From assembly GCF_045446075.1 (NCBI RefSeq), contig NZ_JBJJBQ010000002.1, forward strand, positions 310,001-374,000: a stretch of DNA of 64,000 bases, given 5' to 3'. The position numbers and the translations under genes were made by a program. The notes under the pieces were generated by a model, which was given only the letters and a program-made list of their open reading frames with translations, made no database searches and was not told the DNA's origin. Positions 24,545 to 33,630 of this stretch are shown here, one piece after another (position 1 is the stretch's first letter; each line of letters starts with the position of its first letter). The DNA is from Flavisericum labens (lineage in GTDB: Bacteria; Bacteroidota; Bacteroidia; Flavobacteriales; Flavobacteriaceae).

Positions 24545-25284
24545 TGGAAAATAAAATTATCGATATTAATGTAGATATGGGGGAGGGCATTGGTAATGAA
24601 TCTAAACTTATGCCTTATATTTCTTCGTGTAACATAGCTTGTGGTGGTCACGCGGGTAATTTAGAGACTATGAGACATGTGGTGACATTGGCCAAGCAGA
24701 ATCGCGTTAAAATTGGAGCGCACCCGTCGTTTCCCGATAAAGAAAATTTTGGAAGAAAAACCATGGAGATGTCATGTGTGGCTTTGTTTACTTCAGTAAA
24801 AAATCAAATAAAAGATTTGTTGGCGGTTCTTAATGAGGAAAATGTGCCGTTGCATCACGTAAAACCTCATGGTGCTTTGTACAATTTGGCTGCTACCGAT
24901 GATAAAATTGCTAATGTTATTGTTGAGGTGATGAAATCGTTAGCAGTTCCGGCTGAACTGTATGTGCCTTTTAACTCGGTGATGGCTCGTGTAGCTGTTA
25001 AGAATAATATTCCAGTTTTATATGAAGCATTTGCTGATAGAAATTATAATGCCGATTTGTCCTTGGTGTCACGATCCGAAAAAAACGCCATTGTTGAAGA
25101 CGCCGATTTAATGTTTCAGCAAGTTTTAAGTATCTATGAAAATCAAAAATTGAGAACAGCGAAAGGGGAATGGGCGATGTTAAAGGCTAATACATTTTGT
25201 GTTCATGGCGATCACCCTGATGCGGTAAATATGGTGAAAAGTTTAGCTGGGAAATTACAGGATAAAGGGTATAAGATAAGATAG
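24544..25284 (+). CDS. pxpA: 5-oxoprolinase subunit PxpA (LamB/YcsF family)
   Basis: A 246-residue protein from a GTG start overlapping the upstream stop by 1 bp. It opens with DINVDMGEGIGNE and SSCNIACGGHAGNLETM, the LamB/YcsF signature, followed by GAHPSFPDKENFGR and HVKPHGALYNLA, rich in the conserved Asp/His/Glu residues. With PxpB and PxpC it forms the ATP-dependent enzyme that opens 5-oxoproline (pyroglutamate) to glutamate, clearing a toxic by-product of glutamine cyclisation. The three genes are in operon order. Confidence 0.93.
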   Translation: MENKIIDINVDMGEGIGNESKLMPYISSCNIACGGHAGNLETMRHVVTLAKQNRVKIGAHPSFPDKENFGRKTMEMSCVALFTSVKNQIKDLLAVLNEENVPLHHVKPHGALYNLAATDDKIANVIVEVMKSLAVPAELYVPFNSVMARVAVKNNIPVLYEAFADRNYNADLSLVSRSEKNAIVEDADLMFQQVLSIYENQKLRTAKGEWAMLKANTFCVHGDHPDAVNMVKSLAGKLQDKGYKIR

Positions 25285-25287
25285 TGG

Positions 25288-26019
25288 ATGGCTTTTCAAC
25301 TTGTTTATAAACTTTACGGGCAGTATGCTATTTTAGTGGAATGGCCAGCTTCAATAAATGAAGATATTCTCTCTGATTTATTACAGTTCAAATCGAAATT
25401 AATTCAGTTAAATATTGAAAATTTAACAGAGGTTCGGTCGGCTTATAATTCCTTGCTCATTATTTACGAGCAGTTTGATACAGGTTTTAAGGGTGAGGTC
25501 AAAAAGCTTAAATCCATTTACGCTTCGAAAGGGGATTTTGTGAAATTAATATCAACTTTATGGAATATTCCAGTATGCTATGATGCTCAATTTGGTATTG
25601 ACTTAGAAAGCATTTCCAAAGAAAAAAAACTATCAGAGGCTGCTATTGTTAAAGCGCATTACGAATCTGTTTACACCGTGTATTTTATTGGGTTTTTACC
25701 AGGGTTTTTATACTTGGGTGGTTTAAATGAAATGTTGGCTATGCCTAGAAAAGGGACTCCAAGACTAAAAATAGAAAAAGGAGCAGTTGCTATCGGCGGT
25801 AATCAAACAGGTGTTTACCCCAGTGCCAGTCCCGGTGGTTGGAATATCATAGGAAATTCACCTATTAATTTTTTCAATATCAATAATGATAAGCCTTGTT
25901 TTGCATCGGCAGGAGACCGCATAAAATTTCACCCAATAACTATTAAGGAACACGAAGCTATAAAAGCATTGGTAGAGGCCAATGTTTATCAAATAGAAAG
26001 TGAGGTGGTTGATGATTAA
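25288..26019 (+). CDS. pxpB: 5-oxoprolinase subunit PxpB (KipI family)
   Basis: A 243-residue protein with the carboxyltransferase subdomain C/D signatures: LTEVRSAYNSLLIIYE, GFLPGFLYLGGL, MPRKGTPRLKIEKGAVAIGG and GVYPSASPGGWNIIG. It starts 3 bp after pxpA and overlaps the start of pxpC (ATGATTAA), so the subunits are translationally coupled. In Bacillus the homologue was first described as kinase A inhibitor KipI; together with PxpA/PxpC it works in 5-oxoprolinase. Confidence 0.93.
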   Translation: MAFQLVYKLYGQYAILVEWPASINEDILSDLLQFKSKLIQLNIENLTEVRSAYNSLLIIYEQFDTGFKGEVKKLKSIYASKGDFVKLISTLWNIPVCYDAQFGIDLESISKEKKLSEAAIVKAHYESVYTVYFIGFLPGFLYLGGLNEMLAMPRKGTPRLKIEKGAVAIGGNQTGVYPSASPGGWNIIGNSPINFFNINNDKPCFASAGDRIKFHPITIKEHEAIKALVEANVYQIESEVVDD

Positions 26020-26881
26020 GGTTTTAAAACCCGGCATGTATTCATCCATTCAAGATTTAGGGCGTTTTGGCTATCAAGAGTTTGGGGTGCCATATTCGGG
26101 GGGTATGGACACCTATGCGACCAAAATGGTTAATCTGTTTTTGGGCAATGAAGAAAATGCTGCTGTAATGGAAATAACCATGCTTGGTCCCTCGTTGGAA
26201 TTTGAATGTGAAACTTTAATTTGTGTTTCTGGTGCAGAAATGAGTCCGAAGCTAAATCAATCGGATATTCCCAATAATAAAGTAATACCTGTAAAAAAAG
26301 GAGATGTGTTGTCGTTTGGTAAGTTGAAATTGGGTTTTAGATGTTATTTGGGTGTTTTGGGTGGCTTTAACACTGAAACCGTAATGCAGAGCAGGAGTAT
26401 GTATGAAGGGATTACTTCGACTCTAAGGATACAAAAAGGGGATATATTACCTGTTGAAATAAGAACATTAAACAACCTGCGGAAACACGCCCATATCAAA
26501 GAACGTAAAGATTATTTAAGGACTGAAACGATTGAAGTATTTGAAGGGCCAGAATTCGATTTGCTTTCAAAATCACAGCAAAAAGAATTACTGACTTCAA
26601 AATTTTCAATTTCGAAAGATAATAACCGAATGGCCTATCAACTGGCAGAATCTTTCGAAAATGATTTAGAACCGATAATAACTTCAGCAGTAATGCCAGG
26701 AACGGTTCAGCTCACACCGTCTGGAAAACTCATTATTTTGATGCGCGATTGCCAAACCACAGGAGGTTATCCTCGGGTTTTGCAGTTGATGGAAATTGCT
26801 ATAAATGTTTTGGCGCAAAAGTTTACTGGGCAAACCATTCAGTTCAAATGCCTAAACTCTAAACAGGTTTTGATTCGGTAG
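26012..26881 (+). CDS. pxpC: 5-oxoprolinase subunit PxpC (KipA family)
   Basis: A 289-residue protein. I choose ATG at 26012 (MIKVLKPGMYSSIQDLGRFG) over the GTG at 26000 because family members start here and the ATG overlaps the pxpB stop. FGVPYSGGMDTYATKMVN, VSGAEMSPKLN and the C-terminal MRDCQTTGGYPRVLQL are typical of the biotin-dependent carboxyltransferase-like AHS2/KipA family. Last gene of the pxp operon; its 3' end overlaps deoC tail-to-tail by 23 bp. Confidence 0.93.
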   Translation: MIKVLKPGMYSSIQDLGRFGYQEFGVPYSGGMDTYATKMVNLFLGNEENAAVMEITMLGPSLEFECETLICVSGAEMSPKLNQSDIPNNKVIPVKKGDVLSFGKLKLGFRCYLGVLGGFNTETVMQSRSMYEGITSTLRIQKGDILPVEIRTLNNLRKHAHIKERKDYLRTETIEVFEGPEFDLLSKSQQKELLTSKFSISKDNNRMAYQLAESFENDLEPIITSAVMPGTVQLTPSGKLIILMRDCQTTGGYPRVLQLMEIAINVLAQKFTGQTIQFKCLNSKQVLIR

Positions 26882-27596
26882 TTTTATCAGAAACCTTGGT
26901 TTCGTTGGCCTTTTCTATATAGTGTTTGTAAATCTTTGTATTTCTCAGGCTAACACTGTCAATGGTAGCTTCTATAATTGATGACGTACCTATTCTATCG
27001 GCGCCGGCATCAATGTATTTTAACGCGGTTTCGAAATCACGAATGCCACCAGAAGCTTTAATTTTAGCTCTGTTTTTTATGGTTTTTTTAATGATTTTTA
27101 CTGCTGTTAGTGTGGCTCCGCTTTTAGTAAACCCGGTGGATGTTTTTATAAAATCAACTTTGCCGTCCAAGCAAATTTCACAAGCCTTTATAATTTCGTT
27201 TTTGCTTAATTCTGAAACTTCTATAATGACTTTTAAAGGAGTGTTTCCTATAGCCAGCTTTACGTCTGTAATATCTTTTAAAACCGCCATGTAGTTTTGG
27301 CTTTTGAGGAAACTAATGTTGATTACCATGTCTATTTCATCCGCACCATCTTCAATGGCTTTCTCCGCCTCGCAAACTTTTGATGCCGTTGCCATAGTGC
27401 CCAATGGAAAACCTACGGTAGAACACACTTTTACTTGGGAGTTTTCTAACATCTGACTGGCCAAAGCTATATAACAACTACTTACACAAACGCTATAATA
27501 GCCTAGTTCTTTTGCTGTTTCGCATAATTGTATAATGTCTCGGCTGGTTGCTGTCGGATTTAACAGAGTGTAGTCAATGTAGTTGGAAATTGTCAT
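26859..27596 (-). CDS. deoC: Deoxyribose-phosphate aldolase DeoC
   Basis: A 245-residue class I aldolase. EIDMVINISFLKS, KVIIEVSEL and the Schiff-base lysine region VDFIKTSTGFTKSGAT are visible, then KASGGIRDFETALKYIDAGA binding the phosphate. It splits 2-deoxyribose-5-phosphate into acetaldehyde and glyceraldehyde-3-phosphate. Transcribed towards pxpC with a 23-bp convergent overlap. Acetaldehyde made here can feed acetate metabolism, but no operon link is seen. Confidence 0.93.
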   Translation of the reverse strand: MTISNYIDYTLLNPTATSRDIIQLCETAKELGYYSVCVSSCYIALASQMLENSQVKVCSTVGFPLGTMATASKVCEAEKAIEDGADEIDMVINISFLKSQNYMAVLKDITDVKLAIGNTPLKVIIEVSELSKNEIIKACEICLDGKVDFIKTSTGFTKSGATLTAVKIIKKTIKNRAKIKASGGIRDFETALKYIDAGADRIGTSSIIEATIDSVSLRNTKIYKHYIEKANETKVSDKTTESKPV

Positions 27597-27828
27597 TTTT
27601 TTAAGTAGGGTTTAATTTTGTTGGCGCAAATAGTGAGAGCATATTTGCTTTTTGTTTTATTTATGTCAATTTGGGGACTAACATAAAAACTAAATTATAT
27701 AAATAATATGATAAATGTTTGTCACTTTTGGTTTTTTAGATTAACGGTAAATTAACTGTGTATTTAACAGATAATATTGAAAAATATTTTATGATTAGGT
27801 ATATTTTTTTAAGGATTCGCATTAATAA

Positions 27829-27872
27829 GAAAAGCAACACGCATCCAAAAGAAAGGATTTGTGTTGCTTTTC
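27829..27872 (-). terminator. Bidirectional-looking hairpin, terminator of clpB
   Basis: A 12-bp stem GAAAAGCAACAC / GTGTTGCTTTTC with a 20-nt loop lies 66 bp beyond the clpB stop on the minus strand. The rest of the 340-bp deoC-clpB spacer (27597-27937) is AT-rich without a visible gene. Confidence 0.65.
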
Positions 27873-27937
27873 AACTAACCAACCAAACTAATAGACTGTT
27901 TGCAACTTGTTTTGTTACATGAAACAGCTATTAAATT

Positions 27938-30544
27938 TTAAATTTCTTCTTTTACTAGGTCACCTTGGTTTCTAAATACCAAATTGTCATCAAAAGCATC
28001 TAGTAAAATGATGCTGTCTGTTGTTACTTTTCCAGATAAAATTTCTTTGCTTAAAGCGTTAAGTACTTCTTTTTGGATAACGCGTTTTACAGGTCTTGCG
28101 CCATATTCTGGGTTGTATCCTTTTTCAGCTAAGTAGTTTATGGCTTCTGAGGTGGCATCAAAAGTAATACCTTGTTTGGCAATCATTTTGGTAACGTTTT
28201 TAATTTGTAGGCCAACTATATCTATGATGTTTTCCTTACTTAATGGCGTAAACATAATCGTGTCGTCAATACGGTTTAAAAACTCTGGTTTTACCGATTG
28301 TTTTAGTAGGGCCAGTACATCAACTTTAGCGCCTTCAATGGCAGTTTCAATATCTTTTGTTGCCTCAAAGCGTTCTTGTATAATATGGCTTCCTATATTG
28401 GAAGTCATTATGATGATCGTGTTTTTAAAGTCAGCAACTCTCCCTTTGTTGTCTGTTAAACGACCTTCGTCCAATACTTGTAATAAGATGTTGAATGCAT
28501 CTGGATGTGCTTTTTCAATTTCATCCAAAAGCACGACTGAGTATGGCTTTCTTCTTACGGCTTCGGTTAACTGGCCGCCTTCATCGTAACCCACATATCC
28601 TGGAGGAGCACCTACTAATCGGCTCACGGCATGGCGTTCTTGGTATTCGCTCATATCGATTCGGGTCATGGAATTTTCATTGTCGAATAAATACTCGGCC
28701 AATGCTTTTGCCAATTCCGTTTTACCAACCCCAGTAGTACCGAGAAATAGAAATGTTCCAATAGGCTTTTGCGGATTCTGCAAGCCTGCACGACTTCTGC
28801 GGACGGCATCACTCACGGCTTCAATGGCTTCTTCTTGGCCAACTACCCGTTTGTGCAATTCGTCCTCAAGTTTCAATAGCTTTTCGCGTTCACTTTGAAG
28901 CATTTTAGTAACGGGAATACCCGTCCATTTAGCAACCACTTCGGCAATATCATCATAAGTGACTTCTTCTTTAATTAAAGACGTTTCCCCTTGTTCCTCT
29001 AATTGCTTTTGGTAAACTTCCAGCTGCTCTTGGGCTTGTTTTATTTTGCCGTAGCGCAACTCGGCTACTTTTCCGTAATCGCCTTCGCGTTCCGCCTTTT
29101 CAGCTTCTAATTTAAAGTTTTCAATATCCTGTTTCGTGTTCTGAATATTGTCCACAACTTCTTTTTCGCTTTTCCACTTTGCGTTAATTTCATTGCGCTC
29201 TTCTTTTAAATTTGCTAAATCGGAACGCAGACTTTTCAGCTTAGCTTCGTCTTTTTCACGTTTAATGGCCTCGATTTCAATTTCAAGCTGCATGATTTTT
29301 CTATCTAAAACATCCAATTCTTCAGGTTTGGAGTTGATTTCCATACGCATTTTTGAAGCGGCCTCATCCATTAGGTCAATCGCTTTGTCTGGTAAAAAAC
29401 GATTGGTAATGTAGCGTTGCGATAATTCCACTGCACCAATAATGGCATCATCTTTAATCCGCACTTTGTGGTGTGTTTCATATTTTTCTTTGATACCACG
29501 TAATATTGAAATGGCACTTTCGGTATCGGGCTCGTTTACAGTTACCCTTTGGAAACGACGCTCTAAAGCCTTGTCTTTTTCAAAATACTTTTGGTATTCA
29601 TCTAAAGTTGTGGCACCAATAGCGCGCAGTTCGCCACGGGCTAGGGCAGGCTTTAAAATATTGGCGGCATCCATAGCGCCTTGTCCGCCACCAGCACCAA
29701 CAAGGGTGTGTATTTCGTCAATGAATAGTACAATATCACCATCGCTGGTCGTCACCTCTTTAATAACGGCTTTTAAGCGTTCTTCAAATTCACCTTTATA
29801 TTTTGCGCCAGCAATTAAAGCACCCATATCAAGTGCAAAAATTTGTTTGTCCTTTAGGTTTTCAGGGATATCACCATCAATAATACGGTGTGCCAAACCT
29901 TCTGCAATGGCTGTTTTACCTGTGCCGGGTTCACCCACCAAAATAGGATTGTTTTTGGTTCGTCGTGATAAAATTTGTAGAATCCTACGGATTTCCTCAT
30001 CACGACCAATAACCGGATCCAACTTGCCATCTTTGGCCAATTGGTTTAGGTTTTTGGCGTATTTATTAAGCGAATTATAAGTGTCTTCTTGGCTTTGGGA
30101 TGTTACGCGGTCGCCTTGTCTAAGCTCGGTAATAGCAGCAGTCAAGGTCTTTTCGGTAACGCCTTGGTCTTTTAACATTTGTGCTATTTTGCTGTTCGAT
30201 TTAAAAACAGCTAAAATTAAATGCTCAATGGATACGTAATCGTCTTTCTTTTTTTTTGCGATGATTGCAGCTTCATTAAGTGTTTTTCCAGCTTCACGGG
30301 ACAGCATGATTTCGCCACCCGAAACTTTCGAGAAACTTTCCAGTTGCTTGTCTAAAGCTTGTTGTAAAATGGAAACGTTTACATTCAACTTTTTTAAAAG
30401 GAATGGTAATACGTTTTCATCAACCTCGAAAATACCTTTAAAAAGGTGTTCATTTTCAATTTGTTGATGACCAAAGCCCTGGGCAATCTGTTGGGCTTGC
30501 TGGATGGCTTCCTGCGACTTTATGGTATAATTGTTCAAGTTCAT
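27938..30544 (-). CDS. clpB: ATP-dependent disaggregase ClpB
   Basis: An 868-residue Hsp100 chaperone of full length. The N-terminal Clp_N repeats (EAIQQAQQIAQGFGHQQIEN), first AAA+ domain with GEPGTGKTAIAEGL near residue 204, the long coiled-coil middle domain (~400-525, rich in E/K/R), and second AAA+ domain with GTTGVGKTELAKAL and GAPPGYVGYDEGGQLTEAVR are all present. ClpB resolves protein aggregates with DnaK. Monocistronic on the minus strand. Confidence 0.97.
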   Translation of the reverse strand: MNLNNYTIKSQEAIQQAQQIAQGFGHQQIENEHLFKGIFEVDENVLPFLLKKLNVNVSILQQALDKQLESFSKVSGGEIMLSREAGKTLNEAAIIAKKKKDDYVSIEHLILAVFKSNSKIAQMLKDQGVTEKTLTAAITELRQGDRVTSQSQEDTYNSLNKYAKNLNQLAKDGKLDPVIGRDEEIRRILQILSRRTKNNPILVGEPGTGKTAIAEGLAHRIIDGDIPENLKDKQIFALDMGALIAGAKYKGEFEERLKAVIKEVTTSDGDIVLFIDEIHTLVGAGGGQGAMDAANILKPALARGELRAIGATTLDEYQKYFEKDKALERRFQRVTVNEPDTESAISILRGIKEKYETHHKVRIKDDAIIGAVELSQRYITNRFLPDKAIDLMDEAASKMRMEINSKPEELDVLDRKIMQLEIEIEAIKREKDEAKLKSLRSDLANLKEERNEINAKWKSEKEVVDNIQNTKQDIENFKLEAEKAEREGDYGKVAELRYGKIKQAQEQLEVYQKQLEEQGETSLIKEEVTYDDIAEVVAKWTGIPVTKMLQSEREKLLKLEDELHKRVVGQEEAIEAVSDAVRRSRAGLQNPQKPIGTFLFLGTTGVGKTELAKALAEYLFDNENSMTRIDMSEYQERHAVSRLVGAPPGYVGYDEGGQLTEAVRRKPYSVVLLDEIEKAHPDAFNILLQVLDEGRLTDNKGRVADFKNTIIIMTSNIGSHIIQERFEATKDIETAIEGAKVDVLALLKQSVKPEFLNRIDDTIMFTPLSKENIIDIVGLQIKNVTKMIAKQGITFDATSEAINYLAEKGYNPEYGARPVKRVIQKEVLNALSKEILSGKVTTDSIILLDAFDDNLVFRNQGDLVKEEI

Positions 30545-30782
30545 ATCTTTGTTTTTTTTATGTTTTTATTCCGGCCTTTACGCAGGAAGATTTTTATTGT
30601 TTTACATTTACAATTTGAATAAGTCAATTATCTTACCAACTCAATCAAGAAGACAAAATGTCTGCTAATCACTGATTTATAGTGACTTTTTGTCGGTATG
30701 TAAGATTGTGTATTTGTTTCGACTGAGTAAATGATTAAAAGAGATTGCCGCTCATGCGGAAATAGAAAAAGAAAATTAATTT

Positions 30783-31172
30783 ATGGGAATATTAAATAAA
30801 ATTTTCGGTGGTTCAGACGCGCCGAAAGAAGAAGAAAAATTGCCTTGGGTTGAATTGAACGACCTTAACCAGTTGGACGATATCAAACAAAAATCGAGTA
30901 CCAAAACGCAAGTCATTTTTAAACATTCCACGCGATGTGGCATCAGCCGAATGGTGAAAAACCAATTTGAAAGCGACTTCAGTTTTAAAGAAAACCATAT
31001 GGAATTATACTTTTTGGATTTGATTGCTTTCCGAGATGTTTCCAACACTATTTCCAATTTGTTTCAGGTCGTTCACCAATCGCCACAGCTTTTGGTGATT
31101 AAAAATGGAACCGTTGTGGCGCACGATAGTCACGGGGCTATTAACGATCTTGATTTAAGTAAGTATATATAA
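30783..31172 (+). CDS. ytxJ: Bacillithiol-system redox-active protein YtxJ
   Basis: A 129-residue thioredoxin-fold protein with VIFKHSTRCGISRMVKNQFE, the single-Cys TRCxIS site of the YtxJ family, and HQSPQLLVIKNG (the cis-Pro loop). YtxJ proteins are proposed debacillithiolases; they imply that the organism uses bacillithiol. The next gene starts one base after its stop codon. Confidence 0.88.
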   Translation: MGILNKIFGGSDAPKEEEKLPWVELNDLNQLDDIKQKSSTKTQVIFKHSTRCGISRMVKNQFESDFSFKENHMELYFLDLIAFRDVSNTISNLFQVVHQSPQLLVIKNGTVVAHDSHGAINDLDLSKYI

Positions 31173-31568
31173 ATGGAACTCGATTGCCTATTTGTCTATG
31201 GCACCCTTCTAAAAGATTCTAACCATGAAATGGCTCGATTTCTAGAGGCGCATTCCGAGTGTTTGGGTAATGGTTACTTCTTCGGAAAACTCTACATGGT
31301 ATCGTGGTATCCAGGGGCGGTTTTAAGTAAAAATACTTCCGAAAAAGTACATGGCAAAATATTCAAATTGCATGATGCCAATGCCGTTTTTGAAGTCTTG
31401 GATAACTACGAAGGTGCTGGCGACAATCAACCAAAACCTAATTTATACAAAAAAGCATTGGTTACTTCCTATTTAGAGGGTGGCATAGCCATGAAAACTT
31501 GGATCTATCTTTACAATTTAAGTACTTCAAATTTAGAGCAAATTACTTCCGGGAAGTTTTTTGAATAA
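31173..31568 (+). CDS. Gamma-glutamylcyclotransferase-fold (AIG2-like) protein
   Basis: A 131-residue protein with the family opening LFVYGTLLKDSNHEMARFL (the YGTL substrate loop), SWYPGAVL and VLDNYEG, with the conserved acidic residue. Members cyclise gamma-glutamyl groups or remove gamma-glutamylamines, yielding 5-oxoproline in some cases; specific substrate cannot be told. Start codon follows the ytxJ stop directly, so the pair is co-translated. Confidence 0.82.
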   Translation: MELDCLFVYGTLLKDSNHEMARFLEAHSECLGNGYFFGKLYMVSWYPGAVLSKNTSEKVHGKIFKLHDANAVFEVLDNYEGAGDNQPKPNLYKKALVTSYLEGGIAMKTWIYLYNLSTSNLEQITSGKFFE

Positions 31569-31650
31569 ACTATACGAAAGATTTAATAATCATATCTGTC
31601 TAAATTCCTTATTTTAGTGTTTTGTACCTATTAAATCAGCTTCTATAAGA

Positions 31651-33090
31651 ATGAATTTCAACTACAATCATTTACATGTGCAACGGTTTTTTCTAATTTC
31701 TATTTTGGTGCTTTTTAGTCTGTCCATATATTCCCAAGACTTTTCCAAAATGAAGGTAGCAGATATTTACAGGAATCTTTGTTCTAGTTGTCATGTAACT
31801 GGAGCTATTGGGGGTAGTTTAAAGGATGGTATTTGGAAAAATGGAAATACTGATTATGCTTTATTAAAGTCTATAAAATATGGTATTCCCGAAAAAGGAA
31901 TGGCCGCCTTTAATAATACGCTAACAGATAGGCAATTAAGGGCTATTGTAGTTTATATAAGAGAGTTGGAAGCCAAGGATAAAAATAATCCAGCCAATAC
32001 AAAGCCCTATAAAGGTTCCAATGGTATCATTCGCACGCAGTATCACGACTATAAGATTAAGATACTAGTGGAAGGATTTAAAACGCCATGGTCCATTGCT
32101 TTTCTTCCAAATGGAGAAAAGTTGGTAACCGAAAGATTGGGGGCTATACATCTTATTAGTGCCAATAATAAGCTTGATACTATTCCTGTCGAAAATACCC
32201 CTGAGGTCATTTTTGATGGTCCTGAAGGAGGGATGATGGATATAGCTCTTCATCCTGAGTATAAAAATAATGGATGGATTTATTTGGCATTTGCGGATGG
32301 ATGGCGCGATGCCAATGGTAAGTCAAGGTCGCAAACGGCAATCGTGAGGGGAAGAATAAGGAACCATAAATGGGTAGATCAGGAATGGATTTATAAAGCC
32401 GATTCTAAATTTTACATGAGGTCTGGGGCTCACTTTGGCACGCGTATAGCCTTTAAAAATGGTTATGTATATTTTGTAATTGGAGAGAGAGGAGCCATGG
32501 GTCAAGCACAGGACTTAACAAGACCGAACGGAAAAATCATGAGGCTTCATGATGATGGTAAAATACCCACCGACAATCCGTTTATTAACGATGACAATAT
32601 ACCAGATGCTATATGGAGTTATGGTCACAGAAACCCTCAGGGCTTGGTTGTAAGTTCGGATAATAAACTTTATGCCACAGAGCATGGAGCGAGAGGAGGT
32701 GATGAGTTTAACCTGATCATGAAGGGCAAAAATTATGGCTGGCCAGTAATTACGCATGGCATTAACTACAACGGTCAACCAATCACTTCTAAAACAGAAC
32801 AAGAAGGTATGGAACAACCATTGGTACAGTGGACGCCTTCAATTGCTCCTTGTGGATTAACTCAATATCAAGGAGAAATATTTCCCAATTGGGAAAACGA
32901 TTTTTTTGCTGGAAGCTTAAAAGCCGAAGAACTCCGTAGGATACGCATTAATGAGGGGCAAGCATCGAAACAGGAGATTATTTTGAAAGGTATGGGGCGA
33001 ATTCGAGATGTGAGAACAGGACCAGATGGGACAATTTACATACTAACCGACGAACCGGCAAGACTTCTTCAGATGGTTCCAGTGGATTGA
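31651..33090 (+). CDS. PQQ-dependent sugar dehydrogenase with N-terminal cytochrome c domain
   Basis: A 479-residue exported protein (signal peptide to ~29). Residues ~35-110 form a small class I cytochrome c with haem site LCSSCHVTG and a candidate Met ligand in GIPEKGMAAF. Residues ~130-479 are a soluble aldose-sugar-dehydrogenase (YliI/GDH-B type) beta-propeller: GFKTPWSIAFLPNGEKLVTE, GGMMDIALHPEY, SGAHFGTRIAF, YGHRNPQGLV, EHGARGGDEFNL and KNYGWPVITHG. It should oxidise a sugar or related alcohol in the periplasm using PQQ and pass electrons through its own haem. The N-terminal placement of the haem domain is less usual. Confidence 0.9.
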   Translation: MNFNYNHLHVQRFFLISILVLFSLSIYSQDFSKMKVADIYRNLCSSCHVTGAIGGSLKDGIWKNGNTDYALLKSIKYGIPEKGMAAFNNTLTDRQLRAIVVYIRELEAKDKNNPANTKPYKGSNGIIRTQYHDYKIKILVEGFKTPWSIAFLPNGEKLVTERLGAIHLISANNKLDTIPVENTPEVIFDGPEGGMMDIALHPEYKNNGWIYLAFADGWRDANGKSRSQTAIVRGRIRNHKWVDQEWIYKADSKFYMRSGAHFGTRIAFKNGYVYFVIGERGAMGQAQDLTRPNGKIMRLHDDGKIPTDNPFINDDNIPDAIWSYGHRNPQGLVVSSDNKLYATEHGARGGDEFNLIMKGKNYGWPVITHGINYNGQPITSKTEQEGMEQPLVQWTPSIAPCGLTQYQGEIFPNWENDFFAGSLKAEELRRIRINEGQASKQEIILKGMGRIRDVRTGPDGTIYILTDEPARLLQMVPVD

Positions 33091-33253
33091 AAATAAATGT
33101 TTTAGTGTGCCGATTTTATAAAATTTACCTTGTTGTAAATATCACTTATGGAAAGGGTAAAAGAATTATTAGGCTCTAAAATTTAAATATTTGATAATGA
33201 ATATGGCAAAGGTATTTTGTTGATATAAAATTTTACGTAAACCAAGATTTTGT

Positions 33254-33427
33254 AATTAATTATAACTAGCTAGTTTTCTAAATGTAGAGTAGCCCTATGT
33301 ATTTAATTTTTAATAAGAAAAATCTAACTTCGTTTTCCTATGCAATCCCGATAGTTATCGGGATTGCTTCATTGTCAATCGATAAAATAAATTGAAACTA
33401 TAGTTTATCTTTACGTTATAAGTAATT
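33254..33427. repeat. Imperfect-palindrome intergenic element A (attC-like or MITE-like)
   Basis: The ends form a 13-bp inverted repeat with one mismatch (AATTAATTATAAC / GTTATAAGTAATT). Inside are a 49-bp core (33274-33322) shared with elements B and C, a perfect 12-bp-arm hairpin around ATCCCGATAGTTATCGGGAT (33342-33367), and TCAATCGATAAAAT also seen in B. The last part TATCTTTA may serve as a -7 box for the next gene. Confidence 0.55.
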
Positions 33428-33435
33428 AAAGAAAC

Positions 33436-33537
33436 GTGCTAACTAACCAAGAAGCGAAATATTTATTAGTACTTGAAAAAGTATTAACTGACCCAAACCA
33501 AATTATAGATTTTTCCAAAAATAAAAATACGGTATAG
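33436..33537 (+). pseudogene. Truncated gene start just after element A
   Basis: A GTG-started 33-codon frame (VLTNQEAKYLLVLEKVLTDP...) ending in TAG begins 9 bp after element A. The composition and opening look like the N-terminus of a real small cytoplasmic protein rather than random sequence. The remainder is missing, and a second TATCTTTAAG segment follows at ~33590. Family not recognised with certainty. Confidence 0.45.
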
Positions 33538-33630
33538 AACAGCGTAAAAAGTTCTGTTTTTTCGCTGCGTTCGTACTACAATATTGCTTATCTTTAAGTA
33601 AAGTTTGAATTAGCCATAACCCCAACTGCA

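Noticed and set aside
26000..26011. GTG start for pxpC four codons upstream
   Set aside because: The ATG at 26012 gives the family-typical MIKVLKPG start and the usual ATGA-type overlap with pxpB.
29442..30080. 212-codon plus-strand ORF
   Set aside because: Lies entirely antisense to clpB; the Ser-rich product is a typical mirror of a conserved gene.
33342..33367. Hairpin ATCCCGATAGTTATCGGGAT as a terminator
   Set aside because: No T run follows on either strand, and half of it recurs inside element B, so it is better explained as part of the repeat element.
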